From: Siphonodentalium dalli
Lineage: Eukaryota; Mollusca; Scaphopoda; Gadilida; Siphonodentaliidae
Assembly: GCA_032622095.1 (NCBI GenBank)
Contig: CP136064.1
Span: 139,021,954-139,085,953, forward strand
Direction of reading: 5' to 3'
Length of the DNA: 64,000 bases
Part shown: piece by piece, positions 1-11,485 of the stretch
How the letters are laid out: each line of letters begins with the position of its first letter
Numbering within the stretch: position 1 is the first letter of the stretch
Position numbers and translations under genes: made by a program
Notes under the pieces: generated by a model
What the model saw: only the letters and a program-made list of their open reading frames with translations
The model's database searches: none
What the model was told of the DNA's origin: nothing

Positions 1-3000
1 TGGGGGGATGGCAAATAAGAAATCGACCAATTTTGAAGGAATTTTCGTATACATGTAGTTTGATCATTTTAATAGTGACACAAGCTGTCGCTATATGGCC
101 ACATAATCACCATTTCTACCCGCCTTAATGAAAACGCGGACCAGTTGACCGTCGGTTGACCACATACAGATATCCTGGGGGGATGACAAATAAGAAATCG
201 ACCAATTTGGAAGCAAATTTCGTATAGTTTGAACATTTATTTGCACAATCTGTCGCTATATGGCCACACAATTACAATTTCTACCCGCCTTACTGAAAAC
301 CCGGACCAATTGACCATCGGTTGACCACCCACAGATATCCTGGGCGGATGGCAAATAAGAAATCGACCAATTTGGAAGGAAATATCGTATAGTTAGAACA
401 TTTAGTGGCATAATCTGTCGCTATATGGCCACTCAATCACCAGTTCTACCCGCCTTACCGAAAACCCGGACCAGTTGACCGTCGGTTGACAACCCACAGA
501 TATCCTGGGGGGGATGGCAAATAAGAAATCGACCAATTTTGAAGGAAATTTCGTATAGTTTGAACATTTAGTGACACAAGTTGTCGCTATATGGCCACAT
601 AATCACAATTTCAACCCGCTTTACACAAAACGCGGACCATTTGACCGTCGGTTGACCATCTACAGATATCCTGGGGGGATGGCAAATAAGAAATCGACCA
701 ATTTTGAAGGAAATTTCGTATAGTTTGATCATTCAGTGGCACAAGCTGTCGCTATATGGCCACATAATCACCATTTCTACCCGCCTTATTGAAAACCCGG
801 ACAAGTTGACCGTCGGTTGACCACCCACAGATTGCCTGGGGGGATGGTAAATAAGAAATCGACCAATTTTGAAGGAAAGTTCGTATAGTTTGAACATTTA
901 GTGGCACAAGCTGTCGCTATATGGCTACATGATCACCATTTCTACCCGCTTTACCGAAAACCCGGACAAGTTGACCGTCGGTTGACCACCCACATATTTC
1001 CTGGGGGGATGGTAAATAAGAAATCGACCAATTTTGAAGGAAAGTTCGTATAGTTTGAACATTTAGTGGCACAATCTGTCGCTATATGGCCACATAATCG
1101 CAATTTCTACCCGACTTAATGAAAACCCGGACCAGTTGATCATAGGTTAACCACCTACAAATATACTGGGGGGTGGCAAATAAGAAATCGACCAATTTTG
1201 AAGGAAAGTTTCGTATAGTTTGAACATTTAGTGGCACAATCTGTCGCTATATGGCCACTCAATCACCAGTTCTACCCGCCTTATCGAAAACCCGGACCAG
1301 TTGACCGTCGGTTGACCACCTACATATATCCTGGGGGGATGGCAAATAAGAAATCGACCAATTTTGAAGGAATTTTTTCGTATACATGTAGTTTGATCAT
1401 TTTAATAGTGACACAAGCTGTCGCTATATGGCCACATAATCACCATTTCTACCCGCCTTAATGAAAACGCGGACCAGTTGACCGTCGGTTGACCACATAC
1501 AGATATCCTGGGGGGATGACAAATAAGAAATCGACCAATTTGGAACCAAATTTCGTATAGTTTGAACATTTATTGGCACAATCTGTCGCTATATGGCAAC
1601 ACAATTACAATTTCTACCCGCCTTACTGAAAACCCGGACCAATTGACCGTCGGTTGACCACCCACAGATATCCTGGGCGGATGGCAAATAAGAAATCGAC
1701 CAATTTGGAAGGAAATTTCGTATAGTTAGAACATTTAGTGGCATAATCTGTCGCTATATGGCTACTCAATCACCAGTTCTACCCGCCTTACCGAAAACCC
1801 GGACCAGTTGACCGTCGGTTCACCACCCACAGATATCCTGGGGGGATGGCAAATAAGAAATCGACCAATTTTGAAGGAAATTTCGTATAGTTTGAACATT
1901 TAGTGACACAAGTTGTCGCTATATGGCCACATAATCACAATTTCAACCCGCTTTACACAAAACGCGGACCATTTGACCGTCGGTTGACCATCTACAGATA
2001 TCCTGGGGGGATGGCAAATAAGAAATCGACCAATTTTGAAGGAAATTTCGTATAGTTTGATCATTCAGTGGCACAAGCTGTCGCTATATGGCCACATAAT
2101 CACCATTTCTACCCGCCTTATTGAAAACCCGGACAAGTTGACCGTCGGTTTACCACCCACAGATTTCCTGGGGGGATGGTAAATAAGAAATCGACCAATT
2201 TTGAAGGAAAGTTCGTATAGTTTGAACATTTAGTGGCACAAGTTGTCGCTATATGGCCACATGATCACCATTTCTACCCGCTTTACCGAAAACCCGGACA
2301 AGTTGAACGTCGGTTGACCACCCACATATTTCCTGGGGGGATGGTAAATAAGAAATCGACCAATTTTGAAGGAAAGTTCGTATAGTTTGAACATTTAGTG
2401 GCACAATCTGTCGCTATATGGCCACATAATCACAATTTCTACCCGATTTAATGAAAACCCGGACCAGTTGATCATAGGTTAACCACCTACAAATATACTG
2501 GGGGGGGGTGGCAAATAAGAAATCGACCAATTTTGAAGGAAAGTTTCGTATAGTTTGAACATTTAGTGGCACAATCTGTCGCTATATGGCCACATAATCA
2601 CAATTTCTACCCGTCTTACTGAAATCCCGGACCAGTTGACCGTCGTTTGACCACCTACAGATATCCTGGGGGGATGGCAAATAAGAAATCGACCAATTTG
2701 GAAGGAAATTTCGTATAGTTTGAACATTTAGAGGCATAATCTGTCGCTATATGGCCACATAATCAGCATGTCTACCCAAACCCGGACCAGTTGACCGTCG
2801 GTTGACCACCTACAGATATCCTGGGGGGATGGCAAATAAGAAATAGACCAATTTGGAAGGAAATTTCGTATAGTTTGAACATTTAGTGGCATAATCTGTC
2901 GCTACATGGCCACATAATCACAATTTCTACCCGCCTTACTGAAAACCCGGACCAGTTGACCGTCGGTTGACCACCCACAGATATCCTGGGGGATGGCAAA

Positions 3001-5793
3001 TAAGAAATCGACCAATTTTGAAGGAAATTTCGTATAGTTTGAACATTTAGTGACACAAGTTGTCGCTATATGGCCACATAATCACAATTTCTACCCGCTT
3101 TACACAAAACGCGGACCATTTGACCGTCGGTTGACCATCTACAGATATCCTGGGGGGATGGCAAATAAGAAATCGACCAATTTTGAAGGAAATTTCGTAT
3201 AGTTTGATCATTCAGTGTCACAAGCTGTCGCTATATGGCCACATAATCACCATTTCTACCCGCCTTATTGAAAACCCGGACAAGTTGACCGTCGGTTGAC
3301 CACCCACAGATTTCCTGGGGGGATGGTAAATAAGAAATCGACCAATTTTGAAGGAAAGTTCGTATAGTTTGAACATTTAGTGGCACAAGCTGTCGCTATA
3401 TGGCCACATGATCACCATTTCTACCCGCTTTACCGAAAACCCGCACAAGTTGACCGTCGGTTGACCACCCACAGATTTCCTGGGGGATGGTAAATAAGAA
3501 ATCGACCAATTTTGAAGGAAAGTTCGTATAGTTTGAACATTTAGTGGCACAATCTGTCGCTATATGGCCACATAATCACAATTTCTACCCGCCTTAATGA
3601 AAACCCGGACCAGTTGATCATAGGTTAACCACCTACAAATATACTGGGGGGGGGGTGGCAAATAAGAAATCGACCAATTTTGAAGGAAAGTTTCGTATAG
3701 TTTGAACATTTAGTGGCACAATCTGTCGCTATATGGCCACATAATCACAATTTCTACCCGCCTTACTGAAATCCCGGACCAGTTGACCGTCGGTTGACCA
3801 CCTACAAATATCCTGGGGGGATGGCAAATAAGAAATCGACCAATTTTGAAGGAAATTTCGTATAGTTTGAACATTTAGTGGCACAAGCTATCGCTATATG
3901 GCCACATAATCACCATTTATACCCGCCTTACGAAAACCCGGACCAGTTGACCGTCGGTTGACCACCCACAGATATGGATGGCAAATAAGAAATCGACCAA
4001 TTTTGAAGGAATTTTCGTATAGTTTGATCATTTTAATAGTGACACAAGCTATCGCTATATGGCCACATAATCACCATTTATACCCGCCTTACGAAAACCC
4101 GGACCAGTTGACCGTCGGTTGACCACCCACAGATATGGATGGCGAATAAGAAATCGACCAATTTTGAAGGAACTTTCGTATAGTTTGAACATTTAGTGGC
4201 ACAAGCTGTCGCTATGTGGCCACATAATCACCGTTTCTACCCGCCTTACTGAAAACTCGGACCAGTTGACGGTCGTTTGACGACCTACAGATATCCTAGG
4301 GGGATGGCAAATAAGAAATCGACCAATTTGGAAGGAAATTTCGTATAGTTTGAACATTTAGAAGCATAATCTGTCGCTATATGGCCACATAATCAACATT
4401 TCTACCCGCCTTACCGAAAACCCGGACCAGTTGACCGTCGGTTAACCACCTACAGATATCCTGGGGGGATGGCAAATAAGAAATAGACCAATTTGGAAGG
4501 AAATTTCGTATAGTTTGAACATTTAGTGGCATAATCTGTCGCTACATGGCCACATAATCTCCATTTCTACCCGCCTTACCGAAAACCCGGACCAGTTGAC
4601 GGTCGGTTGACCACCCACAGATATCCAGGGAGGATGGCAAATAAGACATCGACCAATTTTGAAGGAAATTTCGTATAGTGAGAAAATTTAGTGGCACAAG
4701 CTGTCGCTATATGGCCACATAATAACCATTTCTACCCGCCTTACTGAAAACCCGGACCAATTGACCGTCGGTTGACCACCTACAGATATCCTGGGCGGAT
4801 GGCAAATAAGAAATCGACCAATTTGGAAGGAAATTTCGTATAGTTAGAACATTTAGTTGCATAATCTGTCGCTATGTGGCCACTCAATCACCAGTTCTAC
4901 CCGCCTTACCGAAAATCCGGACCAGTTGACGGTCGGTTGACCACCCACAGATATCCTGGGGGGATGGCAAATAAGAAATCGACCAATTTTGAAGAAATTT
5001 CGTATAGTTTGAACATTTAGTGGCACAAGCTGTCGCTATATGGACTCATAATCACAATTTCTACCCGCTTTACTCAAAACCCGGACCAGTTGACCGTCGG
5101 TTGACCACCTACAGATATCCTGGGGGATGGCAAATAAGAAATCGACCAATTTTGAAGGAATTTTCGTATAGTTTGATCATTTTAATAGTGACACAAGCTA
5201 TCGCTATATGGCCACATAATCACCAGTTCTACCCGCCTTATTGAAAACGCGGACCAGTTGACCGTCGGTTGACCACATACAGATATCCTGGGGGGGGGGG
5301 GTGACAAATAAGAAATCGACCAATTTGGAAGCAAATTTTGTATAGTTTGAACATTTATTGGCACAAGCTGTCGCTATATGGCCACAAAATTACAATTTCT
5401 ACCCGCCTTATCTGAATACCCGGACCAGTTGGTCGTCGGTTGACTTTCCACCTACAGATATCCTGGGGGGTGGCAAATAAGAAATCGACCAATTTTGAAG
5501 GAAATTTTGTATAGTTTGAACATTTAGTGGCACAAGCTGTCGCTATATGGCCACATAATCACCATTTCTACCCGCCTTACTGAAAACCCGGACCAGTTGA
5601 CCGTCGGTTGACCACCCACAGATATCCTGGGGTAAGGCAAATAAGAAATCGACCAATTTTGAAGGAAATTTCGTATAGTTTGAACATTTAGTGGCACAAG
5701 CTGTCGCTATATGGCCACATAATCACAATTTCTACCCGCCTTTCTGAAACCCCGGACCAGTTGACCGTCGGTTGACCACCTACTGATATCCTG
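1..5793 (+). repeat. ~166-bp satellite array, + orientation
   Basis: About 35 head-to-tail monomers of roughly 164-170 bp. Each carries the same landmarks in order: GGGGGGATGGCAAATAAG, AAATCGACCAATTTTGAAGG, TCGTATAGTTTGAACATT, CTGTCGCTATATGGCCAC, TTCTACCCGCCTTA, CCCGGACCAGTTGACCGTCG. Monomers begin near 175, 343, 507, 671, 836, 1001, 1167, 1331 and so on. The block 1-1331 recurs from 1332 with the same variant monomers in the same order (for example the variant with ACCACCTACAAATATACTGG at ~1150, ~2480 and ~3630), so the left part is a higher-order repeat. The third copy lacks monomers and regularity is lost after ~3.8 kb. The short open frames inside are periodic by-products of the repeat. 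Confidence 0.97.
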
Positions 5794-8700
5794 TTCAAAC
5801 TATACGAAATTTCCTTCAAAATTGGTCGATTTCTTATTTGCCATCCACCGGGATATCTGTAGGTGGTCAGCAGACAGTCAACTGGTCCGGGTTTTCAGTA
5901 TTTAAAGGCGGTTATAAATGGTGATTATGTGGCCATATAGCGACAGCTTGTGCCTCTAAATGTTCAAACTATACGAAATGTCCTTCAAAATTAGTCGATT
6001 TCTTATTTGCCATCCCCCAAGGATATCTGTGGGTGGTCAACCGATGGTCAACTAGTCCGGGATTTCAGTAAGGCGGGTAGAAATTGTGATTATGTGGCCA
6101 TATAGCGACAGCTTGTGCCACTAAATGTTCAAACAACACGATTTCTTATTTGCCATCCCCCAGCATATCTTTAGGTGGTCAACCGACGGTCAACTGGTCC
6201 GGGTTTTCGGTAAGGCGGGTAGAAATGGTGATTATGTGGACATATAGCGACAGATTGTGCTACTAAATGTTCAAACTATACGAAATTTCCTTCAAAATTG
6301 GTCGATTTCTTATTTGCCATCCCTCCAGGATATCTGTAGGTGGCAACCGACGGTCAACTGGTCCGGGTTTTCAGTAAGGAGGGTATAAATCGTGATTATG
6401 TGGCCATATAGCGACAGATTATGCCACTAAATGTTCAAACTATACGAATTTTCCTTCCAAATTGGTGGATTTCTTATTTGCCATCCCCCCAGGATATTAG
6501 TAGGTGGTCAACCGATGGTCAACTAGTCCGGGTTTTCAGTAAGGCGGGTAGAAATGGTGATTATGTGGCCATATAGCGACAGCTTGTGCGACTAAAAGTT
6601 CAAACAATACGATTTCTTATTTGCCATCCCCCCCAGGATATCTGTAGGTGGTCAACCGTTGGTCAACTATTCCGGGTTTTCAGTAAGGCGGGTAGAAATG
6701 GTGATTATGTGGCCATATAGCGACAGCTTGTTCCACTAAATATTCAAACTACAGTGTTATACGATAATTGCTTCCAAATTGGTCGATTTCTTATTTACCA
6801 TCCCCAGGATATCTGTAGGTGGTCAACCCACGGTCAACTGGTCCGGATTTTCAGTAAGGCGGGTAGAAATGGTGATTATGTGGCCATATAGCGACAGCTT
6901 GTGCCACTAAATGTTCAAACTATACGAAATTTCCTTCCAAATTGGTCGATTTCTTATTTGCCACCCCCAGGATATCTGTAGGTGGTCAACCGACGGTCAA
7001 CTGGTCCGGGTTTTTAGTAAGACGGGTAGAAATGGTGATTATGTGGCCATATAGCGACAGCTTGTGCCACTAAATGTTGAAACTATACGAAATTTTCTTC
7101 AAAATTGGTCGATTTCTTATTTGCCATCCCCCAGGATATATGTAGGTGGTCATCCGACGGTCAACTGGTCGGAATTTTCGGTAAGGCGGGTAGAAATGGT
7201 GATCATGTGGCCATATAGCGACAGCTTGTGCCACTAAATGTTCAAACTATACGAAATGTCCTTCAAAATTGGTCGATTCCTTATTTGTCATCCCCCAGGA
7301 TATCTGTAGGTGGTCAACCGGCGGTCAACTGGTCCGGGTTTTCAGTAAGGCGGGTAGAAATGGTGATTATGTGGCCATATAGCGACAGCTTGTGAAACTA
7401 AATGTTCAAACTATACGAAATTTCCTTCAAAATTGGTCGATTTCTTATTTGCCACCTCCCCCCCCCCCGGATATGTGTAGGTGGTCAACCGACGGTCAAC
7501 TGTTCCGGGTTTTCAGTAAGGCGGGTAGAAATTGTGATTATGTGGCTATATAGCGACAGCTTGTGCCACTAAATGTTCAAACTATACGAAATTTCCTTCA
7601 AAATTGGTCGATTTCTTATTTGCCATCCCCCCAGGATATATGTGGGTGGTCAACCGACGGTCAACTGGTCAGGGTTTTCGATAAGGCGGGTAGAAATTGT
7701 GATTATGTGGCCATATAGCGACGGCTTGTGCCACTAACTAAATGTTCAAACTATACGAAATTTCCTTCAAAATTGGTCGATTTCTTATTTGCCATCCCCC
7801 CAGGATATCTGTGGGTGGTCAACCGACGGTCAACTGGTCGGGATTTTCGGTAAGGCGGGTATAAATGGTGATTATGTGGCAATATAGCGACAGCTTGTGC
7901 CACTAAATGTTCAAACTATACGAAATTTCCTTCAAAATTGGTCGATATCTTATTTGCCATCCCCCCAGGATATCTGTAGGTGGTCAACCGACGGTCAACT
8001 TGTCCGGGTTTTCGGTAAGGCGGGTAGAAATAGTGATTATGTGGCCATATAGCGACAGATTATGCCACTAAACGTTCAAACTATACGAAATTACCTTCCA
8101 AATTGGTCGATTTCTTATTTGCCATCCCCCAGGATATATGTAGGTTGTCAACCGACGGTCAACTGGTCTGGGTTTTCAGTGAGGCGGGTAGAAATGATGA
8201 TTATTTGGCCATATAGCGACAGCTTGTGCCACTAAATGTTCAAACTATATATACGAAATTTCCTTCCAAATTGGTCGAGTTATTATTTGCCATCCCCCCA
8301 GGATATCTGTAGGTGGTAAACCGACGGTCAACTGGTCCGTGTTGTCAGTAAAGCGGGTAGAAATTGCTATTATGTGGCCATATAGCGACAGCTTGTGTCA
8401 CTAAATGTTCAAACTATACGAAATTTCCTTCAAAATTGGTCGATTTCTTATTTGCCATCCCCCAGGATATCTGTGGGTGGTCAACCGACAGTCAACTGGT
8501 CCGGGTTTTCAGTAAGGCGGGTAGCAATGGTGATTATGTGGCCATATAGCGACAGCTTGTTCCACTAAATGTTCAAACTATACGAAATTTCCATCAAAAT
8601 TGGTCGATTTCTTATTTGCCATCCCCCCAGTATATATGTGGGTGGTCAACCGACGGTCAACTGGTCCGGGGTTTTCGGTAAGGCGGTAAAAATGGTGATT

Positions 8701-9202
8701 ATGTGGGCCATTTAGCGACAGCTTGTGCCACTAAATGTTCAAACTATACGAAATTTTCTTCAAAATTGGTCGATTTCTTATTTGCCATCCCCCCAGGATA
8801 TCTGTAGGTGGTAAACCGACGGTCAACTGGTCCGTGTTTTCAGTAAAGCGGGTAGAAATTTCTATTATGTAGCCATATAGCGACAGCTTGTGTCACTAAA
8901 TGTTCAAACTATACGAAATTTCCTTCAAAATTGGTCGATTTCTTATTTGCCATCCTCCCAGGATATATGTAGGTGGTCAACCGACGTCCAACTGTTCCGG
9001 GTTTTCGGTAAGGCGGGTAGAAAATGGTGATTATGTGGCCATATAGCGACAGCTTGTGCATCTAAATGTTCAAACTATACGAAATTTCCTTCAAAATTGG
9101 TCGATTTCTTATTTGCCACCCCCCCCCCCCCCATGGATATACATGTACGGTCAACTGGGTCTAATTATCACGAAGGCGGTAGGAATCATCATTATAATAG
9201 CG
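5794..9202 (-). repeat. ~166-bp satellite array, inverted half
   Basis: The same monomer as in 1-5793, now reverse-complemented: TTCAAACTATACGAAATTTC, then ATTGGTCGATTTCTTATTTG, CCATCCCCCCAGGATATC, then the TTGACCGTCG block reversed. About 20 monomers. G/C homopolymer length within the monomer varies widely (for example ~7448-7457 and ~9118-9132), as expected from slippage. The last monomer after the long C tract at ~9118-9132 is badly degraded and homology fades at about 9202. Confidence 0.96.
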
Positions 9203-9241
9203 TATTGTGATGATATGATATGTTTTCTTTTCTTTAAAATA

Positions 9242-9294
9242 CCATCGGATGGCAAATAGCGCATATCGTAGAATCGCTATTTGCCATCCGATGG
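9242..9294. repeat. Perfect 20-bp hairpin at satellite edge
   Basis: CCATCGGATGGCAAATAGCG at 9242-9261 is repeated in perfect reverse complement at 9275-9294 with a 13-nt loop. Both arms include GGATGGCAAATA, which is also in the satellite monomer. A further GATGGCGAATAG lies just after the second arm. Confidence 0.9.
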
Positions 9295-9772
9295 CGAATA
9301 GCCGCTGTCCAATGGATGTGTTGATACATGTCCGTATGTATATTAAAACCACATGTGGTATTAAGACACTTTTCTATTATTTTTATTATTAATCCCATGT
9401 ATCTCTTCGACCGCGCATACACGAACATCACTATCATGCTATATCGGATATATCAGGATAACATAACCGCAATAACCGTCCACTCTAGAGTTATCGTTCT
9501 TAGTTTATCCGAAAACGTTTATTCATGGTACGTCACGTATACTATATGCTATGCTATTTTGATAAGTTACATATATGTGTATCGGGTGGTATAACCAATT
9601 CCCTGTGTTTTCACTTAAAAACCTTGCATATATATCAAGGACGTGATGCATCTCATGCAGGGACTGTCTCTAACCCCACGAATTTATCCTAACGTTTAAT
9701 CGGTACGCGATGACAACATTGGAAAACATATGTCGTATAAACTATACCTAATTTGTTTAATCTTTTGCCAGG
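9295..9772. other. Unassigned AT-rich spacer
   Basis: No recognisable gene or repeat. The sequence directly before the next ORF (TTTTGCCAG then GATG) could be a 3' splice site, so the Harbinger relic may have had an upstream exon, but I cannot identify one here. Confidence 0.3.
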
Positions 9773-10321
9773 ATGACAGGGCCAAATTTTGACGATCTAC
9801 GTGAGCGGGTAACACCATTGATAATGAAATGCGACACGCAATTTCGGAAAGCGTTGAAATCGTATCAAAAACTTTGTGTCACTCTGCGATACTTGACTTC
9901 TGGGGCATCGTTCAAAGAGTTGCGGACAGAGTTTCTTATTTCTGATTCTGCAATATGCAAATTCGTCCCAGATGTGTGCTCGGCCATATATCAAGTACTT
10001 AAAGTCGACCACCTCCGCGAACCAACTGACGCAATGGATAAGCTTGAAATCGCGCGAGGATTCGGAGTGAGATGGCAGTTTCCTCACTGTTTTGGGGCCA
10101 TCGATTGTAAGCATGTGAACATCGTGGCGCCAGCGCGAAGTGGTTCTTTATATTGGAACTATAAGAAACGACACTCCATCGTATTGCTTGATGTCGCGGA
10201 TTCTGATGCACGGATCGTCGCGTTCGACATCGGTTCACCAGGCAGCCAATCAGATTCAACGATGTTTAACTATGGACCTCTGAAATCTTTGGTAGATATC
10301 TCCGTATTTGACCAAATGTAG
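9773..10321 (+). pseudogene. PIF/Harbinger (HARBI1-like) transposase, truncated
   Basis: 182-residue ORF matching the N-terminal and central part of a PIF/Harbinger transposase, a DDE enzyme that excises and reinserts a DNA transposon. Residues ~41-76 fit the helix-turn-helix region (YLTSGASFKELRTEF then SDSAICKF). Residues 100-165 fit the start of the DDE nuclease fold: WQFPHCFGAIDCKHV with D111 as the first likely catalytic aspartate, GSLYWNYKKRHSIVLLDV, then FDIGSPGSQSDSTMF with D161 as the probable second. The family is usually ~350-450 residues, so the third acidic residue and the C-terminus are missing. The frame stops at TAG (10319-10321) and a non-LTR fragment starts within about 10 bases, which probably caused the loss. 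GTAGTAAA at the end could alternatively be a splice donor. The start codon is the first ATG and is not otherwise supported. Confidence 0.85.
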
Positions 10322-10331
10322 TAAAATTTCC

Positions 10332-11485
10332 AGAGAGAGAGAGAGATGTTTTATTGCCTCCTTGAAGGAGCGATATGTGTACAGGTATATATATACATGT
10401 TTATGAATACAACAGTGGACATTCAAACTAAATCAATTTCACTTATATGAGGTTGGTTGACCTTTTGCATTGGTCAGATGGAGCAAAGGACACACACAAA
10501 TGTGAGACAATGAATAAATAGGCGTTTCTCATCACACATGAGTTCCAGAGTAGGATAACTTCCACATCCACATGCATAAGTGAGGAATCCTACCGGCGAG
10601 AGTAAATCCAGGAATGAAAATGTAGGAATTCCGAATATGTTTATGATTTTATACCAGAATTCATTTCTGAGTTTCTGTATGTGCGGAGAGAAGCAATGGA
10701 GGTACATGTGTGACATGAGGTCAGAGTATTGGCACCCACAGTGCTTGCATAGTGCGTTGTTGTCATATGTCGTTCTGGAGATGATGTTTGCCATATAGAG
10801 AGCTTTAGATTTGTACTTTGGGTGTTCCCTGCATAGTAGCCAGCCTCTCCAGATCGACATAGGATAGGATTTAACCATCCTAAAGAATTTCAGTGATTCA
10901 TTTGTCAAATCACACCATGGTGCTTGATATGCGAAGTTGTTGATCTTCTCTTTTACAATTTCTTTCCATTGTTTCTGTGATGGAAAGAACCCATAATCAA
11001 TAAAATTTGTGAGGTAATCGATGAGATCATATGCGTGCAGGTGAGTGAATATTTCCTTCGCAAAGCCAGACAGGGGCCGTTTATAGAGGAGGTGGCCCTG
11101 AACACTGAACAGAAACACTCTTAGAGCATCGCGATGAGTGTTTGGAATATTTATTAGTGTTCCAAAGAATACAAGTTTTTTCCGGTCTACTTCGACATGC
11201 AGTGGTGTTAAACCAAGTAATGACAGTGAAAGTTCTGTACTTGTTCTAGTAGGCAGACATTGAATATGTTTTATACACATACGATAGACTCTCTCAAGTT
11301 GCAGAACTTGTGTATTTGTCAGGCCATACCACATTTCACATCCATATAATGCCTTGGGGATTTCTACACATTTCAAAATTTCAAGAGCAGACGAAGGAGT
11401 CAGGAATTTGGTGATTGGCGATCGGCATGCACCGAAGAATGTCCTTCTTAGCATTTCACATGCTCTGTCAATATTCGAGATCTAT
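10332..11485 (-). mobile_element. 5'-truncated non-LTR retrotransposon, 3' end
   Basis: Reading on the - strand: the C-terminal ORF (10474-11454), a ~110-bp 3' UTR, a small hairpin (GCTCCTTCAAGGAGGC), AATAAAAC, and then a (TC)n tail at 10332-10345. A 3' stem-loop followed by a microsatellite tail in place of poly(A) is typical of CR1/L2-like elements. Homology is lost upstream at about 11485, next to an 18-base C tract (11490-11507). I see no clear target duplication. Confidence 0.75.
10474..11454 (-). pseudogene. Non-LTR retrotransposon ORF2, C-terminal fragment
   Basis: 326 residues from the region after the reverse transcriptase core. IPKALYGCEMWYGLT (residues 32-46) and the following Leu-rich segment with LERVYRMCIKHIQCLPTRT match the post-RT thumb region of non-LTR ORF2 proteins. 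C236, C239, H249 and C254 form the C-terminal Cys/His motif (CKHCG, then HMYLHC). No RT catalytic motifs or endonuclease are present, so the copy is 5'-truncated and cannot mobilise itself. The reading frame is still open over its whole length, which suggests it is not very old. Clade assignment (CR1/L2-like or a related lineage) is inference from the 3' tail. Confidence 0.82.

Noticed and set aside
1-9202. CRISPR-like direct repeats
   Set aside because: The whole ~166-bp unit is conserved; there are no short repeats separated by unique spacers.
1231-9259. Open frames inside the satellite
   Set aside because: They recur with the monomer on both strands, break in neighbouring monomers and show no domain.
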